A DNA stretch of 64,000 bases from Ectocarpus siliculosus. Taxonomy: Eukaryota; Sar; Phaeophyceae; Ectocarpales; Ectocarpaceae. The stretch is taken from positions 1 through 64,000 of the forward strand of contig FN648654.1 in NCBI GenBank assembly GCA_000310025.1. The letters are read 5' to 3'. Numbering within the stretch: the first letter of the stretch is position 1; the number at the start of each line of letters is the position of its first letter. Both the position numbers and the translations under genes were made by a program. The notes below the pieces were generated by a model that worked only from the letters and a program-made list of their open reading frames with translations, was not told the DNA's origin and made no database searches. Positions 35,720 to 47,300 of the stretch are shown here, piece by piece.

Positions 35720-37318
35720 CTGCATTGTTCAGTCTTTGCAGCCGAAGGCGGTCGTATGACAACGCATTGCTGTACTGCTATGTTTGTGTATCTTCTGTCG
35801 CTCAGCAGATTGCACGGGATCTGCAGGACGGAGTGGTGGGCAGGATGCGGAGTGGTGCGTGGCAAAAGTCTCGGGTCATCTCTCCCAGACTATGTGATAC
35901 CGTTTACGACATGCAAGCAAGCCCCAGACTGCGAAGATCCAGATATGAAGCAAGGCAACAGAGTGAGAGACCCTCACCTGTGATATCGTTCCTATGGTAC
36001 TCGCACCTATCCACGGGCTAGTCGCTGCGTGGTTGCGTGGTGGTGTTGTGTGCGGAGTAACTTGTGCGAGCTCCGCACTGTGGAGCTCGCACCAAGCCAC
36101 ATCTCCCTGCTCTGGCCGTTACCGAATGCCTGTCAAGGTCATATAAAACCGCACTTTGGTACGACGGAAATATTATCTGCGGCTCCCCGCTTCGCCGCTT
36201 GCCGCTTGCTTCTTCGTGTCTCTCAGCAGCTGGTGGATGATTCATTGTTCTAGCTCAGCTGTGTGGATGACTGGCGGTAGCCTCTGTCGTCGGCCCTGGT
36301 GCTTGCTGGGGTTAGTAGTGTGCCTTACGGCTGCGCCCCTTGCAAGTCGTTACGCGCTGTGCGAAGCGTTCGTCGTTCGAATTTCCCGCAACGCTGAATT
36401 TAAACATGTTGCCTGGCGAGGGCAGCAACATTTCATGCACCACGGCCGTCACCAGCACCCAGCAGGACTCGATTCGAAGTGGCCGGAGGCACCAAGGGCA
36501 AAAGTGCTTGCGCTGGCTGCCAGGTGGGATGTGTGAAATATCTCGGGTGTGCGTGAATTTTTCATGTGCATGTTTTCCTCGTGATCCAAAACGTGAGATA
36601 CCACCCCCCCGGGACAGCAGTTAATCGAAGCCGCCGAAAGAGAAACCGTTGTTGAAGCTCTTGACGAGATGGTGCACCCACCGCCGTTCTTTGCCTCTTC
36701 AAGAAGACAGCAGCAACGTATGAAAGTGGGCTCCATGTTCGGTATTTGCTGTGCACCTGGTGACAAAAGAAACAAGCTTTTGAGGTGAAATCCTCCTGCG
36801 ACCCAGGCTGGTGACGTCAAACAAGACAGGCGCAAAGCAGATGGGACAAAGCCACACACAAAAACCTGGTACGGCCATCGATCATGATATGGGTACGTGT
36901 TACTATATGGAGTGCTAAGATATGGTTGCGCCACTCGCCACGCTACGGTACCTACCCGTACACATCTCGTCCGTCGGTTCCTCGACCTCTCAACCACAAA
37001 GTACATTTTGCGCACGCTGCTGCAGCCCAGGCAGCGGTTGTGTAAAAATAGCGTTGAGGTGTTGGCATGCGTTGCACCCGGCGAACGTCAAGCGGACTGG
37101 GGTCTGGCGAGTAGTGAGAGACGCAACAGAGTCTGACGAACGTAATTTGCCGACAATAAACACTTGATCCGACAATTACGTCACATACCACTCTTCAGCC
37201 AAGTTCGCAACGGGCCCGTATCCCTTCACCATGGATCAGAACGGGTAGTTTATATCCTGTTCTCTGGACAGCGTCATTATAGATTTTTGGCTTGTCTACT
37301 GCTTGGTCCATGGCGCAG
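35720..37318. other. Intergenic region with a short palindrome
   Basis: No gene is recognised. At 36061-36096 there is a near-perfect inverted repeat (TTGTGCGAGCTCC, a 7-nt loop, then GGAGCTCGCACCAA), and a TATAAAA-like word follows at about 36142. The region lies between the divergent WW-protein gene (-) and the unknown gene (+), so it may hold their promoters and first exons. Confidence 0.45.
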
Positions 37319-40300
37319 TGAGGGCGAGGACGGACCCTGGCGACGAGAGGGTGGGCAGGCAGCTGAAGGCGAGTCGAGGGCGGGGCTGAGGGCGCTGCGG
37401 AAGCAAATAGACGAGGGAGCACCGGCGTCGCAGACCATCGGAACTATCGCGAACGACGTCATCGTGGACGGTCAGGAGCTGTTGACCACGGAGGTGATTC
37501 GTTTGTACAGTCCCTTCTTGAAGTAGGCCCCGTATGGCCCAAACCATCATACATGTCCAAGGAGCAATTACCTCCGTCGCCACACGGAAAGTTAACGTCG
37601 TCGATGGGGCCCGAGGTGTCCTTCGGGCAGCGGGTTCTTAGCCTCTCAGGCCCACCAAACGATGGTTTTGCCGTTTTTCTTCGAGGGAGTTAGCAAGACT
37701 CCCGAACGAAGGGACCACGGTTTCGATCGCCATCTTCATGCACTCGGGGAACCCAATATCTAAACTCGGACGAATCCCATCAATCGACCCCCCCCCCCTC
37801 TTCGGTGTCAGGAATGCTGTTTGCGGATGACTTTGTTGGTATGTCGGACACCCCTGAGGGACTGCAACTGCAAATTGACGCGGCGAAGAAGTTTACTGAT
37901 AAGTGGAGATTGTCTGCCAACGTTACGAAGAGTGCCGTCATGGTATGCAACGAGGGCAGGGAGGAACCAGTAGAACATAGATGGAAGTGGGGGATCGAGG
38001 AGATCGCAGTAGTCGACCAGTACACATACCTCGGAGTAGAGATCGCAAAAGATTGCTCGTGGAATGCACACATGTCCAAGGTAGCGGAAAAGGGCAAAGC
38101 ACGAGCAGGGAAGCTGCACCCAATACTCGCAAACCGGCACCTTGATACACGCATCAAATTGACGGTTTTGAAGAGCGTAATCGTACCGCCGCTGGAGTAC
38201 GCCGGAGAAGTATGGGAAGGAAATAAGAAGGTAGTGAAAGAACTCGAGGCGGTGCAGATGAAAGCAGCGAAAATCATCCTAGGATGCTCCAAGCGCACAA
38301 GTAATGCAGCAGTCAGGGCAGAATTGGGGATCCAATCCCTACGGTCGGGAAGAGACGTAAGGAAGCTGACATGGCAGTACCGCATGTGCGGGATGGGAGA
38401 GGAGAGGTTGCCGAGAATAGTATGGGAGGCGAAGTGGGCAAACAAAAAGAGGGGTAGACAACCCACGGAATGGGTCAAGGTTGTAGAGGAGGTATGGAAA
38501 GGGGTTCGACATCGACGAAGATGAAACGTTGGAAACGGAGGGTCTAAAGGGGTTCAAGAAGAAGATATCTGTTGCTTGTGCCGACAGAGAAGAACAGAAT
38601 CTAAGGAAAGAATCCAAGGATAAGGAGGGTCTAGAAGTGTACGGAATGTTGAAAGAAGGAATAGGGTTCAAGGATTACCTACATGGACCAATGGATGCAG
38701 GGACAAAGCTTAAGGTCAAATTCAGGACCGGGGACATAGGCCTTCGCGAACGTCGACGAAGACATAGGACGGTAGACGACGAAGACGACAAGTTCAAATG
38801 TGATTGCGGCTTCGAATGCGAAGACAGTGTTCATGTAGTCGCGGAATGTCCGTGGTACGAAAAGGAGAGGGAAGTGTACATGACTGAGCTGGGAAGAATA
38901 CAAGGGACGTACAGGGAGATGTTTGAGGCATGGAATAGAGAGGAGAGGACGGTAGCGGTACTGGGGAGTAGGAAGTGGTTTGAAAAGGCGGGAAGTGACA
39001 TCGGTAGGATAGACAGACTAGGGAAGACATTTTTGAGCCACCTTTGGCAAAGTAGGAAGGAACGATTGGCCATCGGTGATCGGTCCTGTGGGAACAATGC
39101 TCCGTCCTCTCGAGGACGCGTGGTCAATGGTCTAACCGCTAAGGCATGCAAAGCATAAGAGTACGCCCCCCCCTCCCCTCCTTTTTTCAAGGCCAGTGTT
39201 ATTCTCCAGCGCTGTCCTCGCCTTGCCGAGGCCGCCAAGGCGGGGGAACTGTTGGCGGGGCTGTCATCTTCTGCGAACACGCGAGCGGGAGGAGAGAGCG
39301 ATTTTCTGCTGGAAAACCTGGAGAAGGAGGTGGTCGCGGAGCTTGACACACCGTGGGATGTTTCGGTCAAGAAATGGAGGTGCGCATGTATGTGGCGTTG
39401 TTTTGGATGTGCACCTTGTGTGGTATGTCATGATTCTTCTCGGTATTTTCTTTTGATATTTCGAATTGTGTACCCGTTTTGGGTAGGTGGCTTGTGACCA
39501 CAGAAGGCGTCCGCTTTAGTTGAACCTATGCGGGTGCTGCTGTACTGTAGAAGGTACGAGCAGAGGCCGAATGTGAAAACCATCAGCGCTACAACAACCC
39601 TACAGAACATTTGGTAACCGTGCATACGTCCGACGTTTCCAAGGAAGGCTCGATGCTCGGTGCGGCGACACGAGCTTGTTTATGTTCACGGTATGATGCC
39701 CTGACATTGATGTGGAAAGCGATTTTAATATTTCATGTGTATGCAATGCTCTCGAGTTTACGGGCGACGATGGAAATCACCGGCCTAATCGTTCTCGCGA
39801 TAATTTTTAGGCGAGCACCGCAGAAGGACGACAGAGACAAACACAAAACTTAAAAGAGCCTTCTGTGTGTGGTTTCCTCCCTCTGCAACCCCGGCTGATG
39901 CATCCAGAACATAAACCAAAAAGGTGCAACAGTCTCATGCTGGAAAAAACAAAAAAGGTGTAACAAGCTTCAGTTTTCGTGCTACCCTTCTGGCGTCAGG
40001 GGTGGATTTGTTCGGAATTGTCAACTAGCGATTGTGGAGCCACCCCTTGGCAGTAGGATGCCACGTGCTCGATGTACCCGCTCTCCACCGTGAGGCTGGG
40101 TGGGTGCCTCTCGCCCAGAAAGCCACCGGCAAGGACACTGCTGCGCACGCACGGGTCTCTTGGGTGGTTTGATGCCGACCTCCTCCTCTCAATCGATTGT
40201 CCTTGCCTTGTTGTCCCCCTTTTCCCCCTCCCGCGTGCCACGTGATGCTACCCGTTCGTGTCTCCCGTGTTGGCAGGCAGAAGGCTCTGGCGGTGGAGAA

Positions 40301-43300
40301 GTACCGGAGCACCAATCCCACGGCCAACGCCGTCGTGTACACGTACATGACTAACTGCTGCTGTCGGCAGGGCATGTGGGAGGTTGCGTATGACGGTGGG
40401 CTATCATGTTTGGCACCACGTTTTTTGCGAACAACCCGAAACGCGCATGCGGCCTACAACCAATAATACTCCGTGGTTGATGTAGCCGGCGTTGGTAGGG
40501 GGGATACGCGCCCTTTTTGTTCTACGCGCCTCCCACGAAGGACTCCATCGTCTTTATTTTTCGTTTGACACCAGTGGTGCGATTCCAATCCAGGGCGATC
40601 CTCTCTTGGCGGCACTGCTGCATTTTTGCGAACGCCCATGATTGCGGAAGTAAGAAAGAAGCAGACTTTTTTTGGAGGGGGGTTTACGCGCGGACGCGCA
40701 CATCGCACTTTGGGCGAGGCGTCTCTCTGCCAACATTCTGAATGCCCCCTGGCCTGCACGCGTTCTTCGCCGGTCGTGTCGCGATGACAGCTCTCACTTA
40801 CGCCGGCTTGATGACGGCGGGACCATTTTTCGTCTCCCGCAAGGACCTCGGCTTCGGCAGCCCCTCCCTCGTGCTGGACATGGACAAGATGGGGTGCTAC
40901 GTGGCGGAGAAGGTTGGATTCAACAATCTAGAAAAATAAATGTTGTCTGGGTTTAAGAGAAGCTTTGTGGAGGTAGACTGCTTGATATGGACAGTGCTTT
41001 GTTTTTGTGGTCGGAGTCGGATGAAGCGTCTGCGCTTCGTTCTGTTACGCGTGGTCGGTCGCGCGCACTGCTGTACCTTGGGGGTTGGCTGTTTTGTCAC
41101 TACACTGCTGTTTAGGCGGAAAGAGGTGATCTGGGTTTTTGAGTGGAGCTTTTCACATACCGATATATATTTTCCGTTTCTCTGATCCCCCCTTCATCAC
41201 GCCTGCGTACGGTGTGTGAAGTCCCCTACTTTTTGTGTTACCTGCGCAGTACTTGTTTCTTTCGTTGATGCAAAGTACGTTAAGGGGTGCGTCAAGCGGG
41301 CGTGGTAAAGCTTGTCTGCGTTAGGAGGGATGTAGACAGGGGCCATGCCAATGGGTGGTACCCTTGCCGGACAGGGGCCGGGGGTGGTGACGGTTCCCGC
41401 CCTGCCCGTACCCCCGCTTCGCGTCTTGACGCCGCCCGTGCCTTCTGTTTCAGCATGGCCGATTGCAGAAGTTTCACGTGTTCCAGGCTCTCTTTTCTCA
41501 ATCTCCACTTTTTTTGCATGCAAGAGGCGAGAGTCCTCTTCATGCATCGGGCCCGTCCGAAAAACACGTGAAAACAGGACACACGAGTGGGTTGTCTTGA
41601 CGGCACCCACAAAGCTCTTTTTTTCCCCCCACTTGGTTTCACTCCTCTCTGCAAACGGCCAATATATCCCTTTTTATTATGCTGGTCTTTCCAAAATGAC
41701 AACTACTCTCGCAGATCCTGGACATTGACCTCGATATCTGGAGGAGACGAGGCGGGGACGAAGCCGCGGGGGCGGGGACGGTGGGGAACAACAAGCCCGG
41801 GGTGGGCATCGAGGAGAGAAACTTCTCGCAGGACGAGCGAAGCGTCTCGCACTCGGCGGCTCTTCGAGTGCAGGTAATTTTGGCCCTGATCCTGATTGGA
41901 CCTCGACCTCCTCGTTGTACGTAGACGTTTGGTATTTTTGGTGCTTTCGAGGAAGCCTGTTCTGTCGAAACGAACAAGGGAGTTGCGGTATGTTTTTCGC
42001 CGTGCGGTATGTAGCTCGTACAAAAGTTCCAATCATGTTACGAGTCATACACATCCAGGTGACGGCTTGCGCGCCGTGACTCTCCCCAGGCCGCCATTTC
42101 CCGCTCAGTTGCCCCGCAGCACGGAGAGGGCCGCAAGCGGATTTTTTTTTTAATTTTCTAGAGGTAAAACACCCCCTTAGATAAAATTGGCGGTCAATAC
42201 CGGCTCCGGGGGGTGGGCTGCACATTCTCACTCAAGCCAAAGTACTCTCTCGTTCGCAGTGCGGATCGTTTGATAATCTTGATTGTATCGGGTGAGGCCT
42301 CAAGCGGCGGCCGGTGGTCTGGCCGAATTGTTTGTTGTCGTATTGCTGGCCATCGGCGCAGGGCCGCGTTCTTTAGAGGCTCGCCCACCCCCAGAGAACT
42401 TGGCGCCAAGAGAAATAAAGTTGCGCGCGAACTACCCTGATAGGGCGGAGACGCTGGGATGCGTTCTCATCAAGAATATGTTCCATTTTCCTGGAAGATG
42501 ACGTTGCTTAGGCTCCTCGTCGCTGCGGGTGCTGACTGGCTTGTTTCGTCGACACACGGTCCAACCCGTCGTCCCGCAGCCGTACTTTTGCGAAAACATA
42601 CCGGTTGGTCTGTGGCCAATTGTCTAACAACTAAGGCATGCAAAATATGAGTACGCCCCCCCTACCCCCTCCCCCGGCCAACCCAATTCGCCGAGTGAAG
42701 GACATGACACTCGCCGCAGGGCGGGCGGCTCTTCGAAAGCTTCGAGCCGAGCTGCGGCATTCCGGCGACGGGGAAGGGTCGGGTAGCGTGGTGATACTGG
42801 CCTCGGCGACAACGAATGCGCAGCACCTAGGGGAGCTCCTGCTGCCCGTGAGGGTGAGCGTTCCCCTAGAGGCATCTCTTTGTGGGTATCTGTGCAAACG
42901 TTTGGTGTTTCGAGAACAGGATAAGCTTTGATGCCGGAGTTCCAAACGGGTTGATGTAACAAGCGTCCCGATTTTGATGAGCCAAATATTGACGCCATCA
43001 TCCCTAACGTCATCAACACCACCTGTACGCAGGGGTGAACATTATGTTATGGTTGTGGTCAAGTACACATATGGTAAGTACCCCACGAAGACCTTGGATG
43101 GTCGAGGCCATAGCTTGGAACCCAGGCGCGCCACCGTTTCAGAAGGCTCTCGTCGGTGAAGCTATATGCCAAGTTCGGATCCACCGTTGGCGAGGGAAAG
43201 GGGATGAGGCTGAAAGCATCTCGTTGTACAAGTGGTGATATGCGCTTAGGAAGTAATCTGTGAGAGTTCAGTTGGCCACTTCTGGTCCTTGTCAGCGAAG

Positions 43301-43786
43301 AGAAGCGAAAAAAGTGAATTACCACACAAGACACACACGGGCCCACATCATGGCCTCTAGAAGCGTTCTCCCTTCTTTTCCGCACTGAGACTGGCGTCTT
43401 TTTATTGGTCAGCCAATTTTCGCGGTCGATACGAGCAGTGAAACACACACACGCAATTTGCCCTGCTTCTCCCTCCACCTTCGCAGGCAATGACACGCCT
43501 TGGACGCTAGGTGAAATGATCGAAACATCTAACGTGTGTCCTGCGCCCCCCCCCCCTTCGCTCAAAACCCTAGGCGATAGAAACCCTGCTTTCTCTAGAT
43601 TTTTCGAGGCCCGTGAAGACAGACGTGGGACTGGGACAACAGTTGGCTGTTGGCGACGCCGCGGGGGCGGCGGTTGAAGGTCTTGGACTGCTGCCTGGGG
43701 GATCTTCGCCGATTGTCATCACCGGCGACGCTCTCGAGGACTGGCTGGTACAGCCCGATGACGTCAAAGGACAGGATGATTCCTAA
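37319..43786 (+). CDS. Unidentified multi-exon gene, 5' end not found
   Basis: The exons that join in phase are 37319-37493, 39192-39379, 40277-40395, 40791-40912, 41715-41873 and a 32-nt exon at 42260-42291. Two further coding stretches end the gene: about 42698-42853 (GRAALRKLRAELR, SVVILASATTNAQH) and about 43598-43786 (SSPIVITGDALEDWLVQP, then a stop). The link between the 32-nt exon and these is unresolved. The visible product is about 320 residues and mostly soluble, with a helical charged start (FLLENLEKEVVAELD) and a mixed middle (LTYAGLMTAGPFFVSRKDLG, LVLDMDKMGCYVAEK). I recognise no family. A LINE occupies most of the intron before 39192, and a LINE fragment precedes the exon at 42.7 kb. 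Confidence 0.6.
37805..39175 (+). mobile_element. 5'-truncated LINE copy inserted in an intron
   Basis: The copy starts at the reverse transcriptase motif C (GMLFADDFVG, with the catalytic Asp pair) and runs through the thumb-like region, LEYAGEVWEGN and a zinc-knuckle-like CDCGFECEDSVHVVAEC to a stop at about 39158. A one-base frameshift near 38500 splits the frame into two parts. The end is GAGTACG followed by a C/T-rich tail. Truncation at the 5' end is typical of target-primed reverse transcription. An 8-9 C run just upstream of its 5' end (about 37790-37799) may be part of the target or of a target-site duplication. Confidence 0.88.
39478..39605 (+). repeat. Dispersed repeat, copy 2
   Basis: This is the partner of 31428-31555, in the same orientation, over about 130 bp. 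It lies in an intron of the unidentified + strand gene, a few hundred bases downstream of the LINE. Confidence 0.65.
42608..42678 (+). mobile_element. Very short LINE 3' end fragment
   Basis: The sequence around TGTCTAACAACTAAGGCATG, then GAGTACG and a C-rich tail, matches the last 60-70 bp of the longer LINE copies. It is an extreme 5' truncation and carries no protein domain. It lies just upstream of the coding stretch at about 42698. Confidence 0.75.
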
Positions 43787-44357
43787 TAGACCATTTGTTG
43801 ATCACACTGGTGTTGTGTTTCGGGAGAGGTAGGCGATAACTGCCAAACAGTTTCTGGCGCTTCCTCTATCATCGGTGAAAGCCAGATCATGTTTGTTTTG
43901 TTTGTTTTGGAGGGGGGGGGGTAAGTAGAAGCGAAGGCGATCTGGTGTACTGTTTTCTTTGAACAAGGATGTTTGCTTTGAAACAAAGGGAAGATTGGTG
44001 TTTACGGTTAGGCTGGCTCCAAGACTTGGAGATGCGGATCGTGGCTGATGAAACAAATTATGTCCACCTCCGACATCTGCGAGGCATTGCTTCCGTCAGG
44101 ACTACGTCATCAGACGTTACCTGCAGGGCTAATAGTGTGGAAACCGTGACGTGCCTGTGCGCACAGCAGGATCGTTTTCTGTCCACCCTGCTAAAGCAGT
44201 GCAGCGTTCCAGGACACTAATGTTTTCTCGCGTTTGGAAAAAGCGGCGGCTGTCAGCAGATTCCCCGCCACCCCCATCTTTTGGATCATGCCCGAGGCCT
44301 AGGTGTTGATGCTTGCGCTTCGCTCAAAAATCTTTAAGAAACCAGCCAAGACGGTAG
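43787..44357. other. Gap between convergent genes
   Basis: This separates the 3' ends of the unidentified gene (+) and the RNA methyltransferase gene (-). I see no coding sequence or clear RNA gene. There is a G run near 43913-43920. Confidence 0.5.
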
Positions 44358-47300
44358 TCAGTCCCCGCTCCCCGCAAGTCGACCCGCCACCGACCACTGC
44401 CTGAGCACCTCGTACAAAACCACCGTGCCCGCAGAGGCCACGTTGAGGGAATTCTTGAGCCCGAACACTGGCACCTGCGAGACGCCGGCATTTGCGGAAC
44501 AAGGCACGAAACGAGACGAAAAACAAAACGACGCGATGAATCTTGAGAGGTCCTGCCATGTCGAATTTCATGTACGCTGTCTCTCGAGAGCAGCAAATAG
44601 CCCTTCGTGAGATACGACACTACACGCCGGGGATTTAGTATGAGCTTTGGAAGAATTTGCAACTCCATGTGGTACTCAGATGCCACCCAATCGTTTGGGT
44701 ATTAGAACTTTCGCCCCTCTTGGGGGCCCTGAACAAAATACCAACCATGATCACCCCGAATGTGTCGAGGGGGTGCCGCATCCTAGCTCACCTCTGGCAT
44801 GTACAACTATCCAGGCCTCACAACGGTGGTGTCTGGGTGGACCAGTTGAAAAACCTTCTCGTTTTCGGGGCGAACACTGGTAGGTCTCTGGCCACAAAAA
44901 TCGCACCCAACACCTCTTGCGCGCAAGAACGCCAAACATTTCCCACTCACTCCCCCGCTAGGCACTCACCTCCACCACAAGGTCGCACAGACCAAGCACC
45001 CTCTCGTCTACGCCCGTCACCTCGTTGCCCAAGACAAGAGCCACAACCCCCCCCTCCTCCAACTCCAAGCCGCCTCTCGAACCCCCGTCTAATCGTTCCA
45101 CCGCGCGTCCATCTGTCTTAGGGGCCCGCGCTTCATTTTCGCTGTCCTCAGCGGCGAAACTACCCCGCACAACGTCCCCGCCGCCGGCCGTTCCCGCATC
45201 TACAGCCGAGGCGTTTTTCGGCCGGGCTTTGCCCTCGAGAGCGGGGGGCAGCGGGAATCGCACGTCGAAGAGCGAGGAGGCGTTGTCGGTGGTCTCGAGG
45301 GCGCAGACGAAGGCTCCCGCCGCCTTGAGGGACCGGACAGCCTCGGAGGGGTCTTCGAAGTGGCGGTGGGCGACCGCGTCCACGCTCCCGAAGCCCGTCT
45401 TTCGCACCTGCGATATATATCATCCTCAAAAACTGAAAATTAAAGAGTACCCAACAGCAAAACACTGCGCATCATCTACTGCAGCAGTGTCGTGTTTGAG
45501 CGCACCCATATTTATGAGTTTTCTTTTACAATTGTCAACCCCCCCGTTGATTCTGGACGTCGGTCTTGTACACCTTTCGGTACAACTGGACGAACCAGCC
45601 GGCGTCACACACAAGAACTTGCTACAATATACACAGGATTCTTTCGTCGGCGGTGGTGTTTTGATCCACCTCACGTTGGCTGTCTTAGAGTTCCTGCCCA
45701 CCGTCACACACGTTTTGGAGGCCCGCATATATAAAGATCTTGAAAAACTACATCACGAAACTCACTGAAAACATATGCGTGTGTGCGGGGGCGACACCTT
45801 TACTTGAACGACCAAAATACCCAGCTCATTACTCGTGATCCGTAGAGTGCTGGGATAGCCAAGTTTCCGTGCAACGCATGCCGAAGACAAACCCTGCCAG
45901 TGTTGATGACAGCCTGCGGAGCAATAGAGTGAGCCGACAGTCCATCCAGCCCACCTTTTCTTCCCCGTGCCCCCCCGGATGCGGCGTGAATCCGCACGTG
46001 ATCACCTCCGCCACTCTCGCGGTATCCGCCGACCTGCTCGAGAGTTCACCAAACGCAGGACAGCCAAGGGCAAACCGGGGGGGGGACATATAGTTGTGTC
46101 ATGGCTGGAGCCACCGCACTAGTAGAGTGTTTTTCGCAAAGGGCAACCGAGCCTTCTTGTCTCTCATCGAGCTGTGTTTGTCGCGGACAATACTCTCGCT
46201 GCGCGGTGCGCCCCTTGAAGACACTACTTGTGTTTGCTTGTTTGCCGTCTCGGGGGTAGCATGTGCTGGGATTGCGACGACGGGCCTAGGTCGCTGGCGA
46301 AGGGCTATAGCACAATATGACAACACCCCGACCCCACCGCCACCACCATGAGTAACAGGAGAGAACCTCAACAGCAATGCAAGGAAAAGAACACCAGCAA
46401 CACCAGCAACACCAGCAACACCAACAACAGCACACGGCCTTTCGACACAAAATGTGGCTTGTGGGCACATGGACGCACAGGGCGTCCTCGGCCTCACCTG
46501 AAAATCGACCCCACGTTATACGCCGACCTAGAACGGCAAGCGTTCAGAAGCAGCGGGGGCAGGTGCGCGCGCGTAGATCGGCAAGGGCGCAGAGCGGCAC
46601 GGCCAAGGAAAGAGAAGCGGGACGACGCGTGAATGGTCAAGGGGGCCAGCGTGCCTTCGACTACCGCTTTGCCTCTGCTCTGTCTGGTTCTCTGAGCGGC
46701 GAAAGGCAAGGGGAAAGACGTTCATTTTATTCCCCCTGAGTGCTCTCTGCTCTGCTTGGTTGACCCTCGCCGTAAGGGTGACTTCTCTCGCTCTTCTCAG
46801 CCCATGTTACGGCAAACAGCGCGCGGTTAACCTGCGAACGTCGGGAACGTTAGCGTTAGCCAAGCAACCAGAGGAAGAGCCACTTTCACCGCGCCTTGAC
46901 CTTGCGCCTGGCGTGCAGCACTACTGCGGTAACACCAAATGTCGCACCTCATGTACGTTTTGGCGCGAAACGGCTTCCGAAACGTTTTCCTGCAAATAAG
47001 TTCGAAATCTGGCTTCATTTTTGCAATTATTCGAAACATTTTCAAGTGGTGCTCATACATGGGCACCCCACACTACTCCGAATTTCGAACTTCGAAGAAA
47101 TGGTTTTCAATCGGTGTGGCCCTTATCAGACGGCGCTCAAAACCGCGCGCCTGACGCGAAAAAAGCTGCCGAGAGGTATCAACTCCACCAATCACAAATT
47201 TCTGCGGCATCATCCCACGCACCGTGAGCTAAAGGATAAGCCAGGTTGCGAGCGGGGAAACTTCAGAAACGACAGCGGTGTTTGCTTCTTCACCTAACGT

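Noticed and set aside
46377-46739. A + strand open frame with Gln/His repeats
   Set aside because: It is produced by the CAGCAACAC repeat and overlaps the 30-nt methyltransferase microexon on the other strand.
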